The notes: a model not told the origin generated them from the letters alone. DNA of 6,020 nt from Planctomycetota bacterium (GCA_021785155.1 JAJYGE010000524.1:1-6020); one strand, 5' to 3'; counted from the stretch's first letter, positions 1-6,020 are shown. Made by a program: numbers and translations.

Positions 1-314
1 GCGAGTTCTTGGGAATGTTGGATATAACGAATATTCTGCACTTCATCCTTATGCGCTACAATACCCGCATAATCCGCAATCGCGGGACCGCGAATTCCAT
101 AGTTCTGAAATCGCTGATGCCGTTTGAGATGTATGGCCATTTCCCGTACCGCCTTGGAGGGCACACATCCTTCCGCCAGACAATTGCCGCTCATCACGCC
201 CTTGGTGTCCACCATGACCGCCTGCCGCCCGGCCCGCGCCAGCCGGAAAGCCGCCGGATAGCCGCCACCCCCGGCACCAATAGTCAATAAATCAACAGAT
301 TTAGTGGTTGCCAT
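1..314 (-). CDS. Dihydrolipoamide dehydrogenase-like flavoprotein, N-terminal part (gene continues beyond window)
   Basis: This is the N-terminal 104 residues of a class I pyridine nucleotide-disulfide oxidoreductase, an FAD enzyme family that includes dihydrolipoamide dehydrogenase, glutathione reductase and mercuric reductase. The FAD-binding Rossmann motif GAGGGG lies at residues 13-18. The redox-active cysteine pair lies in GNCLAEGCVPSKA at residues 43-55 (Cys45 and Cys50, the CxxxxC spacing of the family). The ATG at 314-312 is supported by a GGAG Shine-Dalgarno at 324-321, six bases upstream. The residue after the second beta strand is Asp36, where many members have Glu, and the segment before the first Cys is SGN rather than the usual GGT, so it is a divergent member. 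It lies 60 nt downstream of the phosphoketolase on the same strand with no evident terminator, so co-transcription is likely. The missing C-terminus would be needed to see the NAD(P)H-binding and catalytic His-Glu regions. Assignment within the family is not possible. Confidence 0.9.
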   Translation of the reverse strand, partial: MATTKSVDLLTIGAGGGGYPAAFRLARAGRQAVMVDTKGVMSGNCLAEGCVPSKAVREMAIHLKRHQRFQNYGIRGPAIADYAGIVAHKDEVQNIRYIQHSQEL

Positions 315-374
315 AAAAATCTCCAATGAATAACAAACATCTGCCAAGTCAATTAGCCGGGCGTCCGTGCAAAT

Positions 375-2816
375 TTATTTCGCAGGCACGGCCCAACGCC
401 AATTTTCCACTTCCGGCATATCCACGCCGTGCACACGGATATACGCATAGTGTTCCAGGAGCTTATCACGCAGGGCCTGCTTGAAATAGGCGGCTTTCGC
501 CCCCAACTGTGGCAGGCGGTCAATGACGTCCTGGGCCAGATCAAAACGATCCATCTGATTCAGTACGGTTATATCAAACGGTGTGGTAACGGTTCCCATC
601 TCCTTGTAACCCCGGACATGGATATTGTTGTGATTGGTGCGGCGGTAGGTCAGTCGATGGATCAACCACGGATAACCGTGATAGGCAAAAATCACCGGCT
701 TATCATGGGTAAAGAGCACGTCAAAATCAGCATCGGTCAAGCCGTGCGGATGCTCCAGCGGCGGCTCCAATTTCAAAAGATCCACTACGTTGACCACGCG
801 AATTTTCAACTCCGGCAGTGTTTGCCGTAGAATTGAAACGGCCGCCAGCGTTTCCAATGTCGGTACATCACCGGCGCAGGCCATGACCACATCCGGATCA
901 CCACCTTTATCATTACTGGCCCACTCCCAGATGCCGACACCCGCGGTGCAATGCCGCACCGCCTGATCCATGGAAAGCCATTGCGGAGCAGGGAGTTTTC
1001 CCGCTACCACCACATTCACGTAATGTCGGCTGCGCAGGCAATGGTCCATGACCGAGAGCAGGCAGTTCGCGTCCGGCGGCAGATAAACGCGAACAATCTT
1101 CGCTTTTTTGTTCATCACCACGTCTATAAATCCCGGATCCTGATGGGTGAACCCATCATGTATCTGTCGCCATACATGAGATTCCAAAAGATAATTCAGC
1201 GAAGCAATGTTCCTCCGCCATGGCAGATCCGATGTCACTTCCAGCCACTTGGCGTGTTGATTAAACATGGAGTCAACAACATGTATGAACGCCTCATAAC
1301 TGTTCAACAAACCGTGCCGCCCCGTCAACAGATAGCCTTCCAGCCAGCCTTCACACAAATGCTCGCTAAGCACCTCCATCACGCGGCCATCGCGGGCCAG
1401 CCACTCATCGTTTTTAACCATACCAGCTTCCCACTGCCGATTCGTGACATCAAACACACTGGTTAATCGATCCGAGGCCGTTTCATCCGGACCGAAAATC
1501 CGAAAATTGCGTTGATCCGCGTTCACCTTGATGATATCCCGCAGAAAACCTCCAAGCACATAGGCATCCGCAGCGTCAACCGCACCGGGAAATTCGACCT
1601 TGACGGCGTAATCGCGGAAATTGGGCATACGTAAGTCGCGCAGCAGCAAGCCACCATTGGTGTTGGGATTCGCTCCCATGCGGCGCTGGCCCTCTGGAGC
1701 CAAGGCTGCAATTTCCGCTTTAAGTTTGCCGGATTTATCAAATAATTCCTCCGGCCGATAGCTTTTCATCCACGCTTCCAGCAACGCCAAATGTTGTGGA
1801 TTCTCGATCACGCCGGACATCGGAATCTCATGGGCGCGAAACGTACCCTCTATCTGTTTTCCATCCACTTCTTTTAGCCCCGTCCACCCCTTGGGCGACC
1901 GCAACACAATCATTGGCCAGCGTGGCAGTTCTGTATGGCCCTGCTCCCGCGCCTGTTTTTGAATCTGCTTAATTTCCGCGATTGCCCGGTCCAGCGCGGC
2001 CGCCATCAACTGGTGCATGGTGGCCGGATCACTACCTTCCACAAAATAGGGCTTCCATCCGTAACCTAGCAGCAGTTTTTCCAAATCCTCCGGGCTAATA
2101 CGTGCCAGTATGGTGGGGTTCGATATTTTGTAGCCATTGAGATGCAAAATCGGCAGAACCGCGCCGTCGGTTTTAGCATTGAGAAACTTATTAGAATGCC
2201 AACTGGCGGCCAGTGGACCGGTTTCCGCTTCACCATCTCCAACCACACAGGCGGCGATCAGATCAGGATTATCGAACACCCCCCCAAATGCGTGCGCGAT
2301 AGAATAACCTAATTCGCCGCCCTCATGGATGGATCCCGGCGTGGCCGGTCCGACATGGCTGGAAATTCCGCCAGGAAATGAGAACTGTCGAAACAACTTT
2401 GCCAAGCCCGCCTCATCCTGGGTGATGTTCGGATAGACCTCGCTGTAGGTTCCTTCAAGGTAGGTGTTGGCCACCAGCGCCGGACCGCCGTGGCCAGGCC
2501 CCGCAATATAGATCATGTTAAGATCATATTCCTTGATGATTCGGTTAAGGTGGGCGTAGATAAAATTTTGCCCCGGATCAGTGCCCCAATGGCCCAGAAA
2601 TCGTGGTTTGATATGCGCCGCTTTGAGCGGCTCGCGCAGCAGCGGATTGGCCCAGAGATAAAGCTGCCCCACGCACAGATAATTAGCCGCCCGCCAATAG
2701 CCATCCACGCGTGCCAGCATTTCAGCGGACAAAGTACCGTTGCCGGGATGCACCTTGGCTGCGACGCTTGTGCCGTGGTGTGGTGTGGGATTTGTTTTTA
2801 CTGGTATTTTTTTCAT
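375..2816 (-). CDS. xfp: Phosphoketolase (xylulose-5-phosphate/fructose-6-phosphate)
   Basis: This cytoplasmic ThDP enzyme cleaves xylulose 5-phosphate with phosphate to acetyl phosphate and glyceraldehyde 3-phosphate. Many members also cleave fructose 6-phosphate to acetyl phosphate and erythrose 4-phosphate. The 813 residues match the usual family length of about 800, and the three family domains follow in order. Visible signatures are GPGHGG at residues 106-111, SFPGG at 146-150, and the ThDP/Mg motif GDGEAETG at 193-200 with the partner LNGYKI around Asn227. Further signatures are [11 protein letters not shown] at 441-451 and [13 protein letters not shown] at 736-748. I chose the ATG at 2816-2814 (MKKIPV) because a GGGA sequence lies eight bases upstream and the family N-terminus fits. 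The frame is open to an ATG at 2906, but those 30 extra residues look non-coding. No frameshift or missing motif is seen. Preference for xylulose 5-phosphate over fructose 6-phosphate cannot be read from the sequence. The flavoprotein gene follows on the same strand. Confidence 0.97.
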   Translation of the reverse strand: MKKIPVKTNPTPHHGTSVAAKVHPGNGTLSAEMLARVDGYWRAANYLCVGQLYLWANPLLREPLKAAHIKPRFLGHWGTDPGQNFIYAHLNRIIKEYDLNMIYIAGPGHGGPALVANTYLEGTYSEVYPNITQDEAGLAKLFRQFSFPGGISSHVGPATPGSIHEGGELGYSIAHAFGGVFDNPDLIAACVVGDGEAETGPLAASWHSNKFLNAKTDGAVLPILHLNGYKISNPTILARISPEDLEKLLLGYGWKPYFVEGSDPATMHQLMAAALDRAIAEIKQIQKQAREQGHTELPRWPMIVLRSPKGWTGLKEVDGKQIEGTFRAHEIPMSGVIENPQHLALLEAWMKSYRPEELFDKSGKLKAEIAALAPEGQRRMGANPNTNGGLLLRDLRMPNFRDYAVKVEFPGAVDAADAYVLGGFLRDIIKVNADQRNFRIFGPDETASDRLTSVFDVTNRQWEAGMVKNDEWLARDGRVMEVLSEHLCEGWLEGYLLTGRHGLLNSYEAFIHVVDSMFNQHAKWLEVTSDLPWRRNIASLNYLLESHVWRQIHDGFTHQDPGFIDVVMNKKAKIVRVYLPPDANCLLSVMDHCLRSRHYVNVVVAGKLPAPQWLSMDQAVRHCTAGVGIWEWASNDKGGDPDVVMACAGDVPTLETLAAVSILRQTLPELKIRVVNVVDLLKLEPPLEHPHGLTDADFDVLFTHDKPVIFAYHGYPWLIHRLTYRRTNHNNIHVRGYKEMGTVTTPFDITVLNQMDRFDLAQDVIDRLPQLGAKAAYFKQALRDKLLEHYAYIRVHGVDMPEVENWRWAVPAK

Positions 2817-2884
2817 AGGATGTTTCCCTGTCAAAATGATAATTAATGAACCACGGCCGTGCCGAAACAAATGCCCCTGAAACG

Positions 2885-2914
2885 ATAATAGGAATGTCCC
2901 AACCAAATAGCAAA
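2885..2914 (-). promoter_or_regulatory. Weak sigma70-like promoter candidate for the phosphoketolase gene
   Basis: On the minus strand a TATTAT (-10-like, 5 of 6 matches to consensus, at 2890-2885) is preceded after 18 bases by TTTGCT (-35-like, only 3 of 6, at 2914-2909). It would give a leader of roughly 60 nt before the ATG at 2816. The position is sensible, but the -35 is poor and such matches occur by chance, so this is only a candidate. Confidence 0.25.
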
Positions 2915-2917
2915 CCG

Positions 2918-2941
2918 CTGTCGGCGGACTTAAGCCGACAG
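2918..2941. promoter_or_regulatory. GC-rich inverted repeat upstream of phosphoketolase (possible operator or hairpin)
   Basis: CTGTCGGC at 2918-2925 and GCCGACAG at 2934-2941 form a perfect 8-bp inverted repeat with an 8-nt spacer (GGACTTAA). It lies about 100 bp upstream of the phosphoketolase ATG, directly beyond the candidate -35 box, a position typical for a regulator site. No T-tract follows on either strand, so it is unlikely to be an intrinsic terminator. The rest of 2817-3052 holds no supportable gene: the frames are short and closed by stops. Confidence 0.4.
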
Positions 2942-3052
2942 GCCTGTGGCCGATTCTGCAACGCGGCGGCGCTTCGGTAATGGGGGGTTAAGGTTTCGGG
3001 ATTTAACGGATCACGAATCAATATGGCACCGGGCGACGAACAATCCAGAATC

Positions 3053-3075
3053 GTAACTGTTTACCGCTCCGCGGC
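3053..3075 (+). repeat. Left terminal inverted repeat of the IS66-like element
   Basis: This 23-bp repeat starts GTAACTGTTTACCG and is the exact reverse complement of 3874-3896. Identity stops on both sides: the bases just outside (3052 and 3897) and just inside (3076 and 3873) no longer pair. Its outer end lies 237 bp upstream of the phosphoketolase ATG. Confidence 0.95.
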
Positions 3076-3120
3076 AAATATTCGCAATAACGGCACTGGC
3101 GCGCTCAGGTAAGTGGTGGC

Positions 3121-3294
3121 ATGCTTGATTTCACCATGGATGGTGAAGTGCAAAAATATCGCAAACAACTGGTCGCCAATGCGGCCGCTAATCAGACTGT
3201 CAGCATGGCGCGATACCGCGATCTGGCCAAGCGGTTTAATGATTTTATCAAACAACATGACAAGCGTATCAATTTACGTCGGAGGCATTTGTAG
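3121..3294 (+). CDS. Unrecognised 57-residue open frame inside the IS remnant (possible gene fragment)
   Basis: An ATG at 3121 opens 57 codons ending at TAG 3292-3294; the frame is open upstream to a stop at 3088-3090. The product is hydrophilic and probably helical, rich in Lys, Arg, Gln and Asn, with segments such as EVQKYRKQL and RYRDLAKRFNDFIKQHDKR. It has no membrane segment or signal peptide. I do not recognise a family, and it does not resemble IS66 TnpA or TnpB as I know them. No good Shine-Dalgarno precedes the ATG. The last eight or so codons overlap, in another frame, sequence that clearly encodes IS3-family transposase, so the natural C-terminus was probably lost at a junction near 3265. 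It may be a fragment of a cargo gene, of the host gene hit by an earlier insertion, or chance. Confidence 0.35.
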   Translation: MLDFTMDGEVQKYRKQLVANAAANQTVSMARYRDLAKRFNDFIKQHDKRINLRRRHL

Positions 3295-3527
3295 GTGCTT
3301 TGGAGCAAGCACAGATCAAGATCAGCATGGACGGTCGCAGGCGTGCGTATGACAATATTTTTATCGAACGTCTCTGGCGGACGGTGAAATATGAAAACCT
3401 CTATCTTCAAGAATATGAAACGATGGCGGAGGCGGCCATGGGGTTGAGGAATTATTTCGAGTTCTATAATCAGGAACGATTGCATCAGTCGCTGGGTTAT
3501 CAGGCTCCGGCGGAAGTATATCAGGCT
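3270..3527 (+). pseudogene. IS3-family transposase (OrfB, rve/DDE domain), C-terminal fragment
   Basis: The translation begins QFTSEAFVGALEQ and continues with KISMDGRRRAYDNIFIERLW, followed by TVKYENLYL, YFEFYNQERLHQSLGY and APAEVY. This is the end of the IS3-family integrase-core transposase. The Glu in IERLW is the expected third acidic residue of the DDE triad; the FYNxxRxHQSLGY block and P-A-E-V-Y ending are family hallmarks. The N-terminal HTH part and the two catalytic Asp residues are missing. An in-frame stop lies at 3258-3260 and no suitable start precedes the homology, so it is not a functional gene. After about 3527 the frame runs into IS66-derived sequence until a TGA at 3582-3584. 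It lies wholly inside the IS66-type terminal repeats. Confidence 0.88.
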
Positions 3528-3544
3528 CGACCGACGGTCGGTCG
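3528..3544. repeat. 17-bp near-perfect palindrome at the IS3/IS66 junction
   Basis: CGACCGAC and GTCGGTCG are exact reverse complements separated by a single G. The site falls where IS3-type homology ends and IS66-type homology begins. It may be a by-product of the fusion or a cruciform-prone hot spot; its function is unknown. Confidence 0.6.
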
Positions 3545-3549
3545 CGGCC

Positions 3550-3865
3550 ATGGCGCGGCGGGCAGCAAGGCTGCGGAAACATGAAAAGGAGCTGACCGTA
3601 TTCCCGTGGGAAGATGCGGTAGACGGGACCAACAACGCGGCGGAACGGGCGTTACGGCCGGCGGTGGTGATGCGGAAGATCACCGGCGGCAAGCCGAAGC
3701 GAACGCGGAGCCAGAGCCACGGCGATCCTCATGTCGGTGCTACGCACGGCCCGTCAACAGAACCGTCCTCTATTTGAAACGATCAAGACGCTTCTCGTGA
3801 ACGCTTGGGCCGGAAAGAATCCCGGCCTGCTTACCGATTTTCTGATCGGCTCCTCCTGGGCTTGA
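3550..3865 (+). pseudogene. IS66-family transposase (TnpC) C-terminal fragment, frameshifted
   Basis: The first part reads ARRAARLRKHEKELTVF, then DGTNNAAERALRPAVVMRK and ITGG; the NNAAERALRP block is the diagnostic C-terminal signature of IS66 transposases. After GG the frame loses sense, while the next frame continues with SRSERGARATAILMSVLRTA, then RQQNRPLFETIKTLL and NAWAGKNPGLLTDF, to TGA at 3863-3865. Removing one A at 3691-3692 restores an uninterrupted family-like C-terminus, so this is a single-base insertion. About 105 residues remain of a protein normally near 500, and the catalytic DDE core upstream is mostly absent. The stop is 8 bp from the right terminal repeat. The fragment cannot make an active transposase. 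The exact left border is uncertain, between about 3530 and 3560. Confidence 0.88.
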
Positions 3866-3873
3866 CTGCCTGA

Positions 3874-3896
3874 GCCGCGGAGCGGTAAACAGTTAC
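3874..3896 (-). repeat. Right terminal inverted repeat of the IS66-like element
   Basis: This is the exact 23-bp reverse complement of 3053-3075, ending in AAACAGTTAC. It contains a TAA (3886-3888) in the frame of the downstream glycosidase fragment, so that frame is open only from 3889, inside the repeat. Confidence 0.95.
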
Positions 3897-4515
3897 CCGT
3901 GCCGCAGCGGATAAATTAACAGCAGTATATTTCAGGACTTTTTTCGATCCGGCCACCGGATTTCTGGCTGGCTGCCGCAGCGCGGACGGCCAACTGCATG
4001 ACTACTACTTTCTCTGGGTCAACAGCATTGCCATTGATTACGGACTGGTGCCCAGGGACAAGGCCAATGCGATTATGAATCATCTGCTGGCAAAGATGAA
4101 ACAGGTAGGTTATACACATTTTGGTCTCGGCCTTCCCGGAAATCTGATCCCTGTCGCCAATAAGGACTATGTCGTTCGCCGTCACCGGGCCGGCTGGAGC
4201 ACGCACGGCTCCAATGGTTTCCAAATTTATGAGAATGGTGGTGCCACGGGCTGTTTGTCCTATTTTACACTTGCGGCTTTCTACCATTTGGGCCGGGTAA
4301 AAGAAGCGGATCGGATACTTTTCGCGATGCTCAAGTCCTACGATCATGGAGGCTTTCAAGGCTGGGGTGACAACGGCAGGAGTAGAGACTGGAAGGCGTG
4401 GAACGGTACCCCCCATGGTTACGAGGGCTTCTTGGCCGATAATTACTACGCTTTTCTGTCGGTGCTGGACCGCCAGGCAGCGTTGGATGGCGCGGTCCGG
4501 AAATCGTTGCAATAG
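3897..4515 (+). pseudogene. Glycoside hydrolase-like protein, C-terminal fragment truncated by the IS element
   Basis: An open frame comes straight out of the right terminal repeat and ends at TAG 4513-4515, giving about 206 residues. It is rich in aromatic residues and glycine, with FFDPATGFLAG at the start, HDYYFLWVNSIAIDYGLV, then GYTHFGLGLPGNLIPVA, IYENGGATGCLSYFTLAAFY (YENGG at 4228-4242) and GTPHGYEGFLADNYYAF. The alternation of helical stretches and aromatic turns, and the YENGG block, recall (alpha/alpha)6-barrel glycosidases; I cannot name the family. No ATG, GTG or TTG with a ribosome site occurs in frame near the start; the first is a GTG at 4048, without a convincing Shine-Dalgarno and inside conserved-looking sequence. 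The N-terminus has therefore been lost, and it is not found on the other side of the element. The next gene starts 45 nt after the stop, suggesting a former operon for glycan breakdown. Confidence 0.7.
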
Positions 4516-4548
4516 TTGCCGCGATATGGATGGCGTCGGAATTTTCAC

Positions 4549-4553
4549 GGAGG
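4549..4553 (+). promoter_or_regulatory. Shine-Dalgarno GGAGG deciding the start of the GH-A gene
   Basis: GGAGG ends seven bases before the ATG at 4561, the ideal spacing. A TTG at 4516 and an ATG at 4555 are in the same frame, but the first has no ribosome site and the second is only one base from the GGAGG. A later in-frame ATG at 4645 would shorten the signal peptide n-region but has only a weak site. Confidence 0.75.
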
Positions 4554-4560
4554 TATGTTT

Positions 4561-5826
4561 ATGACATCGCAATGCGGCAGACTACAAGCCGCACAACTAT
4601 TAAACAGCGCCCCGGAAGACCGGAAAGGTCCATATATCGAAAGAATGAGCAGACTCTACGGTCGCCGCAGTTTCCTGCTTCAGGCCACGGGCCTGCTAGC
4701 CGGCCTCGCGGGCGCGTCACAGGCCGCAGTTGAAATTTCGGATGAGGGTTCCCTGGCAGCGCCATCGCGGGTCCGGACCAGCCGCGGATATGCCGGGTTG
4801 CCTCCGCATGGAGCCACGTATGCGCCGGCCCGTTCATACAATGGCTATCAGACATGGCGCGACTATGATACCAAAGTGACACGCCGGGACGTACAGTACG
4901 CCCATAGCCTTCGGATCAATGCTTTTAGGCTCTGGCTGAGTTTTGAATTTTGGATGCAGGATCGGGAAGCTCTCCGATCACGCTTTGACGATTTTCTGCA
5001 CCAATGCGAGGCCCAGGGGATTAAGGTCATGCCAGATCTCTTTGAGAGTGACGGGATCGACCCGACGCCGACCAACCTGGCGGACACCAATCCGTTGACC
5101 GCGTCCGCCATCAAATCTCCATCCGGACAGATTGTGCGGGATCGTCGGCTCTGGAAGCGGCCGCTGGAGTACGTGGAGTGGTTCATGCACCACTTTGGCA
5201 GCGACCGGCGTCTGCTGGCGATAGAGATAGACAACGAACCATGGTTCGGCCCGCGTATGATTTTTGCCCGAGAGATGATGCGCCATGCGGCTGCGCGTCG
5301 GGGTTCGGTGCCACTGACCATTGGCGGTAATTCTACCGAACAAAGTCTTTATTTTCTTGATGTGGGGATTGATATTCTTCAAACCCATTGCAACTTTCCC
5401 ACAACCGCGCAGGTGCTCCGGCAAAGGATTCACCAGCAGATTATTGTCCCGCAAAAAATGCTCGGCAAGCCGGTCTGGATGACCGAATGGCAGAGATTGC
5501 GCCCGCACGGCAGCGGGTGGGGGAGCAAACCGCTTTACGGAACGGAGTGGGAGCCGGATTATGTTTCCATGGCACCGGTCATTAAGCATTACGGCATCGG
5601 CAATTTCTTTTGGAGTCTGATGTTGAAACCCGCGTGGTTACTGGTGCAACGGAAAAAGGGTACGCTTAGCGGAGTGTTCCATGAGGACGGTGCCGTATGG
5701 AGCTTGGCGGACGCCCGGGCTATATCCGGAAATCCACACTTTCAGGCCACAGAACGAAAGATCTGGCCCCATTGGGCCCAGAGCATCCCGGAGTCTCTGG
5801 GAATTCCGGTTAGGCAACCGGGTTGA
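4561..5826 (+). CDS. Tat-exported clan GH-A-like glycoside hydrolase (GH5-like barrel)
   Basis: The 421-residue product starts at the ATG served by GGAGG at 4549-4553. A twin-arginine signal, GRRSFLLQATGLLAG at residues 34-48 with cleavage likely after the following SQAA, points to folded export to the periplasm or outside. The mature part looks like a (beta/alpha)8 barrel: NAFRLWLSFEFW on an early strand, IEIDNEPW with candidate acid/base Glu226 directly after Asn, IDILQTHCNF, then VWMTEWQ with candidate nucleophile Glu309. The 83-residue spacing and the Asn-Glu-Pro motif are typical of clan GH-A retaining enzymes. GNFFWSLMLKPAWL near the C-terminus supplies the expected Trp after the eighth strand. 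The substrate (a beta-mannan, xylan or glucan type bond) cannot be read. The n-region before the Arg pair is long (33 residues), so the start at 4645 is an alternative. No carbohydrate-binding module or membrane anchor is visible. Its own promoter is not evident; it follows the truncated glycosidase closely. Confidence 0.85.
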   Translation: MTSQCGRLQAAQLLNSAPEDRKGPYIERMSRLYGRRSFLLQATGLLAGLAGASQAAVEISDEGSLAAPSRVRTSRGYAGLPPHGATYAPARSYNGYQTWRDYDTKVTRRDVQYAHSLRINAFRLWLSFEFWMQDREALRSRFDDFLHQCEAQGIKVMPDLFESDGIDPTPTNLADTNPLTASAIKSPSGQIVRDRRLWKRPLEYVEWFMHHFGSDRRLLAIEIDNEPWFGPRMIFAREMMRHAAARRGSVPLTIGGNSTEQSLYFLDVGIDILQTHCNFPTTAQVLRQRIHQQIIVPQKMLGKPVWMTEWQRLRPHGSGWGSKPLYGTEWEPDYVSMAPVIKHYGIGNFFWSLMLKPAWLLVQRKKGTLSGVFHEDGAVWSLADARAISGNPHFQATERKIWPHWAQSIPESLGIPVRQPG

Positions 5827-6020
5827 TTTACCTCCCGCGCAAGGGCAACGCGTCCCTTGGCCGCCCGGTTATGGCCTGGTCAATTTTGTTTTCAGCCACA
5901 GCATTTACCGTACCTGTTATCCGGAGGTACCGGCATTGACAGTTTCAATATTTCCGATAAATACTGGCCGCTGATTTATCCATGCTAAACCGTAGTTCCC
6001 CCCACCAAAAGCAGAACACC
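5827..6020. other. Downstream region without a confident gene
   Basis: No frame here shows recognisable protein features. A 6-bp inverted repeat, CAAGGG (5840-5845) with CCCTTG (5854-5859), lies 14 bp after the GH-A stop but has no T-tract, so it is at best a weak termination or stabilising hairpin. An ATG at 5982 is open to the window edge (13 codons) without a Shine-Dalgarno, so it cannot be called. Confidence 0.5.
5936..5963 (+). promoter_or_regulatory. Possible promoter for a gene beyond the right edge
   Basis: A perfect TTGACA (-35) at 5936-5941 is followed after 16 bases by TAAATA (5958-5963), which matches the -10 consensus at only three of six positions. The location after the glycosidase and before a possible new start at 5982 makes it plausible, but the -10 is weak. 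Confidence 0.2.

Larger units (their letters stand above)
3053..3896 (+). mobile_element. Degenerate IS66-family element with a composite interior
   Basis: The 844-bp segment is bounded by perfect 23-bp terminal inverted repeats starting GTAA, a feature of IS66-family ends. At its right end lies the C-terminal part of an IS66 transposase, whose stop is 8 bp before the right repeat, as expected for the 3' end of the element. Intact IS66 elements are about 2-3 kb with tnpA, tnpB and tnpC; here tnpA, tnpB and most of tnpC are absent. Positions about 3270-3527 instead encode the end of an IS3-family transposase, and 3121-3265 an unidentified frame. IS66 insertions normally make 8-bp target duplications, but the flanks here differ (CCAGAATC left, CCGTGCCG right). 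I infer that an IS3-type element inserted into an IS66 copy and that deletions followed, or that recombination joined ends of two copies. It is non-autonomous. Confidence 0.8.

Noticed and set aside
951..1466. 171-codon plus-strand open frame
   Set aside because: It lies entirely antisense within the phosphoketolase gene, which has continuous family motifs.
2852..2861. 10-bp palindrome CACGGCCGTG in the phosphoketolase leader
   Set aside because: It is too short to stand out from chance, and it has no second copy in the window.
2817..2906. 30-codon N-terminal extension of the phosphoketolase
   Set aside because: The extension is not family-like, and the internal ATG at 2816 has a Shine-Dalgarno-like sequence and gives the normal length.
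3192..3692. 166-codon open frame on the minus strand across the IS remnant
   Set aside because: It is antisense to two clear transposase fragments and crosses their junction, so it is a shadow.
3916..4572. 218-codon open frame on the minus strand
   Set aside because: It is antisense to the glycosidase fragment, whose plus-strand frame has protein-like motifs; the minus-strand product has no recognisable features.
4978..5589. 203-codon minus-strand open frame
   Set aside because: It is antisense to the GH-A gene, whose catalytic blocks are in the plus frame.
5840..5859. Intrinsic terminator after the GH-A gene
   Set aside because: The stem is only 6 bp with an 8-nt loop and no run of T follows.
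5681..5974. 97-codon plus-strand frame extending past the GH-A stop
   Set aside because: Half of it overlaps the GH-A gene out of frame, and the remainder shows no domain or ribosome site. A frameshifted GH-A extension was considered, but the GH-A protein already ends sensibly after its barrel.

Overview
The window reads as bacterial chromosome in three blocks: a central-carbon gene pair on the minus strand, a decayed insertion-sequence mosaic in the middle, and a secreted-glycosidase locus on the plus strand. Host taxonomy cannot be fixed from the sequence. A Shine-Dalgarno-led bacterium with a Tat pathway, a full-length phosphoketolase, IS66-type transposons and glycoside hydrolases fits Verrucomicrobia, Planctomycetes, Acidobacteria or Proteobacteria, and nothing here decides between them.

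Left block (1-2816, minus strand): a complete 813-residue phosphoketolase (375-2816), followed 60 nt downstream by the first 104 codons of a dihydrolipoamide-dehydrogenase-type flavoprotein (1-314) that runs off the window edge. The short gap, with no visible terminator, suggests one transcript. A GC-rich 8-bp inverted repeat (2918-2941) and a weak promoter candidate lie upstream of the phosphoketolase.

Middle block (3053-3896): an 844-bp element bounded by perfect 23-bp terminal inverted repeats beginning GTAA, as in the IS66 family. Its right end holds the C-terminus of an IS66 transposase, broken by one extra base near 3691. Its interior instead carries the C-terminus of an IS3-family (DDE, rve-type) transposase in another frame, and to the left of that a small open frame of unknown origin. 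The element lacks a complete transposase, and the 8-bp flanks differ, so it is a rearranged, dead remnant.

Right block (3897-6020, plus strand): a reading frame for an (alpha/alpha)-barrel-like glycosidase enters directly out of the right terminal repeat and has lost its N-terminus. After 45 nt comes an apparently intact 421-residue clan GH-A-like glycoside hydrolase with a twin-arginine signal and two well-placed candidate catalytic glutamates. These two genes were probably an operon for breakdown of a polysaccharide or oligosaccharide before the insertion event removed the upstream part. The last 194 bases hold no confident gene.

I found no CRISPR array, RNA gene or defence system. The most notable items are the composite IS66/IS3 remnant, the rearrangement it marks, and the glycosidase whose family I cannot assign.
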